A stretch of DNA of 64,000 nt from assembly GCA_050014015.1 (NCBI GenBank), contig JBEKEC010000011.1, positions 110,812 to 174,811 on the forward strand, in the 5' to 3' direction. Positions 61,239 through 64,000 of the stretch are shown here, one piece after another. Position numbers and translations under genes: made by a program. A model generated the notes under the pieces. The model ran no database searches and was not told the DNA's origin. It saw nothing but the letters and a program-made list of their open reading frames with translations. Source of the DNA: PALSA-1353 sp050014015 (lineage in GTDB: Bacteria; Planctomycetota; Phycisphaerae; Tepidisphaerales; Tepidisphaeraceae). The stretch's first letter is position 1, and every line of letters begins with the position of its first letter.

Positions 61239-63116
61239 TTACGGATATCGATACAACCTCACGTGCAGGATGGTCTTTTCGCGCAGGATCAGATTGTCAC
61301 CTGAACCCGTGTCATCGCCTGCGAGGCGGCGGCCGGGAACCCAGCGTCCATCAATAAAAACGCCTTCTTCCACGCCGGCCAAACCCACCTTCGACGGACC
61401 GGGCGTCAACGGCTTAAAGGTAACCGTCACGCCGAAGCCGGCTATGTAATACTCATTGGCGCCGACGGCGATAGCAATGGCCGCCGTTGGAACGCCCGGC
61501 TGCTGCAACTGTTGAAGCTGCTGAACAATCTGGGCGAGTTGCAATTCGATCTGTTGGGTTTGCTGCGTTTGCTGTTGTTGGGGATTAAGGGGCTCTTGCG
61601 GACGCGAAATGGGCGCGGGGGAGGGAGCCGTGTTGCGCGGCGTCAAATAATGGAATTCCAGGCGGTAGTCGCCAACGCGAATTCGTTCGACCTCGCCGTC
61701 CAAGGACAGTGCGACAGCGCCGATTGTGTTCTTGCCCTGGTCCTGAAGGATCAGAGGCGAAAGCTGTTGAAGCAGGTCATAGGAGCGCGCCAACTCACGG
61801 TTGCCGTCGGGCGCCCCGGCCACGGCGCCGCCGAGCGGGCCGGCGCGGTCGATCGCGAATGGCGAAAAGCCCATCGCGTTGTACCGGCCCACGGCCAACA
61901 TCACGTTGGCGGCGCCGGCCAATTGCCCCCGTGTCTCGGGTATAAACAGAGGATTGCCATCCCTCGCATATCGCGCGCACGTCTCGTCAAATTGCGGCAC
62001 GTACAGGTCGGGCGAGAACATGTCGATCGCCGGTGCGCCCGCCCGCCAAACGTCCATCACCTGCGGCAACGGACCGCCGCTCGGATATACCCCGGGCCAC
62101 GCAAAATCCGGCTGCTGCAGCCAGGCGTTCACGTACATCGGGATGTCATACTCGGATTTGCCCGCTTGAGCGATCGCGTTGACGCACTTCGCGTATTGCC
62201 AGGCCATGAAGAATTCGTCCGCCGGCCAGTGGAGCTTTCGCCAACCGAATTGGTGTTCATCATCCCCCATCGGAGGGCTCAGCGTACGACCGGGAATTTC
62301 CACGTCATGACTCTTGCCCGGTCCAAACAGCTCTTCCCACGAGCCAGCCGTTTTGGAGCCGTTGGATTCCCAGCATTCACGAAGCCACGGGTCCAGCGAT
62401 TCTTTGTGTTGCACGAGATAATCAACGAGTTCATGGGGCACCGGCCCGGCGAAAGCCCGATCGGCCGCCGGGCATCGATCGCGCGTGTCGCGCAGGACGC
62501 CCACCTCGTTTTCCACCTGTATCATCAGGACCGTGTGTTGTCCGTCAATCTCCTTGATGTGACGCATCAGCGCCGCAAATGCCTTTGCATCGGCATTTCG
62601 AGTTGCATCGGAAAACGTGCTGAGCAGCTCAATGGTATTTCCGCCTTCGATTTGAATGCGGGGAAAGCGGGCTGAATCTTCCTTCACCCAATCCGGAGCG
62701 TAACTGGACAGTCCATTTTTCCAGGCCCCAAACCACAACATGACCAGATGAAGATGGTGGCTTCGAGCGCCTTCAACCACGCTGTCAACGAGCGAGAAAT
62801 CGTATTGGCCTTCCCGCGGCTCAACCAAGGCCCATGAGAGCGCCGCCAGAACGGTATTGAGCTTCATCTCCTCCAGGCGCGGCCAAACTGGTTTCATGAA
62901 CTGCGGATCGGTCGCACTATTATTCAACAGTTCTCCGCCGAGCATGAGCAGTGGCTTTCCGTCCACAATCAACTGGGTCGCGGCGCCCTGCTTGGCAAGA
63001 TGTGGAATTCCCGTCTCCGCGGATGGTGGCGAAGCGCCGGCGGGCTGCGCCTCACATGCCGTAATCGATATCAAGAGTGGAATGAACGCAGGTAACGCGA
63101 AATAGCGATGTATCAT
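61239..63116 (-). CDS. GH35-like beta-galactosidase lipoprotein (DUF5597) with Gln-rich insert
   Basis: A 625-residue protein with a lipoprotein signal (LLISITAC, Cys21), then a GH35-type TIM barrel: LLMLGGELLNNSATD, NTVLAALSWALVEPREGQYD, the acid/base motif IQVENEVG (Glu204) and the nucleophile motif LFIPETRG (Glu394). A C-terminal DUF5597-like beta part is split by a Pro- and Gln-rich insert at residues about 496-540 (PQQQQTQQTQQIELQLAQIV). It is expected to release galactose from glycans at the cell surface. A GH53 fragment diverges from it 76 bases away. Confidence 0.88.
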   Translation of the reverse strand: MIHRYFALPAFIPLLISITACEAQPAGASPPSAETGIPHLAKQGAATQLIVDGKPLLMLGGELLNNSATDPQFMKPVWPRLEEMKLNTVLAALSWALVEPREGQYDFSLVDSVVEGARSHHLHLVMLWFGAWKNGLSSYAPDWVKEDSARFPRIQIEGGNTIELLSTFSDATRNADAKAFAALMRHIKEIDGQHTVLMIQVENEVGVLRDTRDRCPAADRAFAGPVPHELVDYLVQHKESLDPWLRECWESNGSKTAGSWEELFGPGKSHDVEIPGRTLSPPMGDDEHQFGWRKLHWPADEFFMAWQYAKCVNAIAQAGKSEYDIPMYVNAWLQQPDFAWPGVYPSGGPLPQVMDVWRAGAPAIDMFSPDLYVPQFDETCARYARDGNPLFIPETRGQLAGAANVMLAVGRYNAMGFSPFAIDRAGPLGGAVAGAPDGNRELARSYDLLQQLSPLILQDQGKNTIGAVALSLDGEVERIRVGDYRLEFHYLTPRNTAPSPAPISRPQEPLNPQQQQTQQTQQIELQLAQIVQQLQQLQQPGVPTAAIAIAVGANEYYIAGFGVTVTFKPLTPGPSKVGLAGVEEGVFIDGRWVPGRRLAGDDTGSGDNLILREKTILHVRLYRYP

Positions 63117-63192
63117 GACCGGAAAGCTTACCGCTTAGAAAGTTCTTTGCAAAACTCGGGCAGCTCAGCGTGCCTTCAGCAATCGCTTGTAA

Positions 63193-63789
63193 AGCCGATC
63201 AAGCGGCTGGCGGCTGGGCCGGGACAACGCCGCCGTCCGTGCCTGGGTGGACAACTTCCTGGCCCGCAAAATCGACTTCGACATCATCGGAATGTCTTGT
63301 TATAACGAAGCTAGCCGCGGCGATTGGAAAACGAATTTCACCGATCTGCCGACGCGATACCCCAATCTTTCCTTCATCGCCATGGAATGTTCGTACCAGA
63401 AGCGCTACCTCAACGACCTGATCTTCAACGCTCCCAGCGAGAAAGGCCTTGGCTCATTCATCTGGGAACCGACGCGCTGGCGCGAGGCCATTTTTGATCA
63501 CAACGGCCAAAATGCCGGCAACGACATGAACAACCGGCCGCACCTTCCCGCCAGTGCGCTGCCGCCGGCTGACGCGCCCGACCAGCCGGCGTATCGCCCC
63601 GCGGCGCCGCCGCCCGGCGAACAAAACCCCGCCGCTCCGCTCGCCGCTGGAATGCCCACCACCCGCGCCGTCGGCCCCACCACTCGTCGAAGTTTCAACC
63701 ACGGCGGAAGGTACGACACGAACTCCTACATCCTGGCTCATCCGGAAATGGCCAAGGCCTACGGCCTTCCACCGGCCGTCACCGGCTGA
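63193..63789 (+). pseudogene. Truncated GH53 endo-galactanase C-terminal part
   Basis: After a stop at 63190-63192 the frame reads DNAAVRAWVDNFLARKIDFD, IIGMSCYNEA, later FIAMECSYQK and GSFIWEPTRW. This is the C-terminal third of a GH53 arabinogalactan endo-beta-1,4-galactanase, including the MECS region at the nucleophile position. The first two thirds, with the acid/base glutamate, are missing. A Pro/Ala-rich tail and HPEMAKAYGLPPAVTG follow. GTG at 63247 could start a 180-residue product, but this would be an incomplete barrel. It is best read as a decayed gene next to the GH35-like gene. Confidence 0.75.
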
Positions 63790-63907
63790 GCGGCCGTAAA
63801 TCCTAAATCGAACCGGCGACCAGCAGAGACGATGGCATGTTCGTCCGCACGATGGCGACTCTGCCCACCCATCCCGATACGGGTCTGAGCCAAGTTTGTA
63901 GGTGAAA

Positions 63908-63971
63908 AAGCCCCGCCTTGGGGTTGGAATGGTTGTTCCATTTTTCAACCGTCTAACCCAAGGAAGGGCTT
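63908..63971 (+). promoter_or_regulatory. Leader inverted repeat ahead of the last gene
   Basis: AAGCCCCGCCTTGGGGTT (63908-63925) faces AACCCAAGGAAGGGCTT (63955-63971), with an inner GGTTG/CAACC pair, and ends exactly at the following ATG. It could be the end of an insertion sequence or a translation-control hairpin; the window ends before this can be judged. 63790-63907 shows nothing else. Confidence 0.5.
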
Positions 63972-64000
63972 ATGGATATTACCACAGCAGCACAGGATGT
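63972..64000 (+). CDS. Start of a gene cut by the window edge
   Basis: ATG at 63972 after AAGGAAGG reads MDITTAAQDV to the end. The family cannot be named from ten residues; the leader repeat directly in front would fit a transposase, which is a guess. Confidence 0.45.

Overview
The window reads as a GC-rich chromosome segment from a planctomycete, most likely of the class Phycisphaerae or a close relative. The evidence is: extracellular proteins that end in a dockerin-like repeat followed by a PEP-CTERM sorting tail (3-533, 9650-10438, 45338-49222); a planctomycete-style GFTLVEL pseudopilin (49413-50537); several carboxypeptidase-regulatory/TlpA-like surface proteins; a SUMF1-domain protein; FHA proteins; and many short intergenic repeats whose accidental translations are typical of such genomes. 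There is no rRNA. Three tRNAs are present: Lys-UUU (2349-2421), Ala-GGC (58011-58081) and Ile-GAU (59343-59416). The lineage is inferred from gene types, not measured.

Layout. 0-10 kb: end of a PEP-CTERM protein, a TlpA-like gene broken by an in-frame TGA, tRNA-Lys, a quinone reductase, a 1033-residue surface protein, recO and a large lipoprotein. 10-20 kb: PEP-CTERM protein, hisC, a rhamnan-synthesis-F-like protein, membrane proteins, a signal peptidase fragment, holA and a DUF433/DUF5615 pair. 20-31 kb: fliM plus a CPBP protease, a ubiquitin-fold protein beside an FHA membrane protein, a tRNA-binding protein, a TIM-barrel isomerase, argD, a second FHA protein and comM. 31-35 kb: a repeat-rich stretch with a His-tailed L,D-transpeptidase-like protein and a beta-helix protein.

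35-42.5 kb is a tight four-gene operon on the minus strand: TonB-dependent receptor, YfiR-like periplasmic protein, hybrid histidine kinase (CHASE8-like/HAMP/HisKA/HATPase/REC/HPt) and a REC-PAS-GAF-GGDEF-EAL protein. It probably relays a signal from the outer membrane or periplasm to cyclic di-GMP. 42.7-50.5 kb holds an acyltransferase, a DinB protein, a 1294-residue dockerin/PEP-CTERM protein and a pseudopilin. 51.2-55.9 kb is a sugar cluster (polytopic membrane protein, two NAD-dependent epimerases, a GT2 glycosyltransferase). 56-64 kb holds SUMF1 and SRPBCC proteins, two tRNAs, an IspD-like protein, a small island beside tRNA-Ile, a GH35-like glycosidase and a truncated GH53 fragment.

The most unusual aspect is a set of intergenic hairpin elements. 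Each is built from a different 7-9 bp unit repeated in tandem and then inverted, with arms of 20-39 bp (near 6.8, 17.3, 18.25, 24.46, 27.5, 28.95, 32.25, 32.46 and 32.9 kb, plus single-arm copies). They look mechanistically alike although their sequences are unrelated. The second most unusual is a 41-bp duplication of the 3' half of tRNA-Ile around a segment of about 0.5 kb that carries one small gene.
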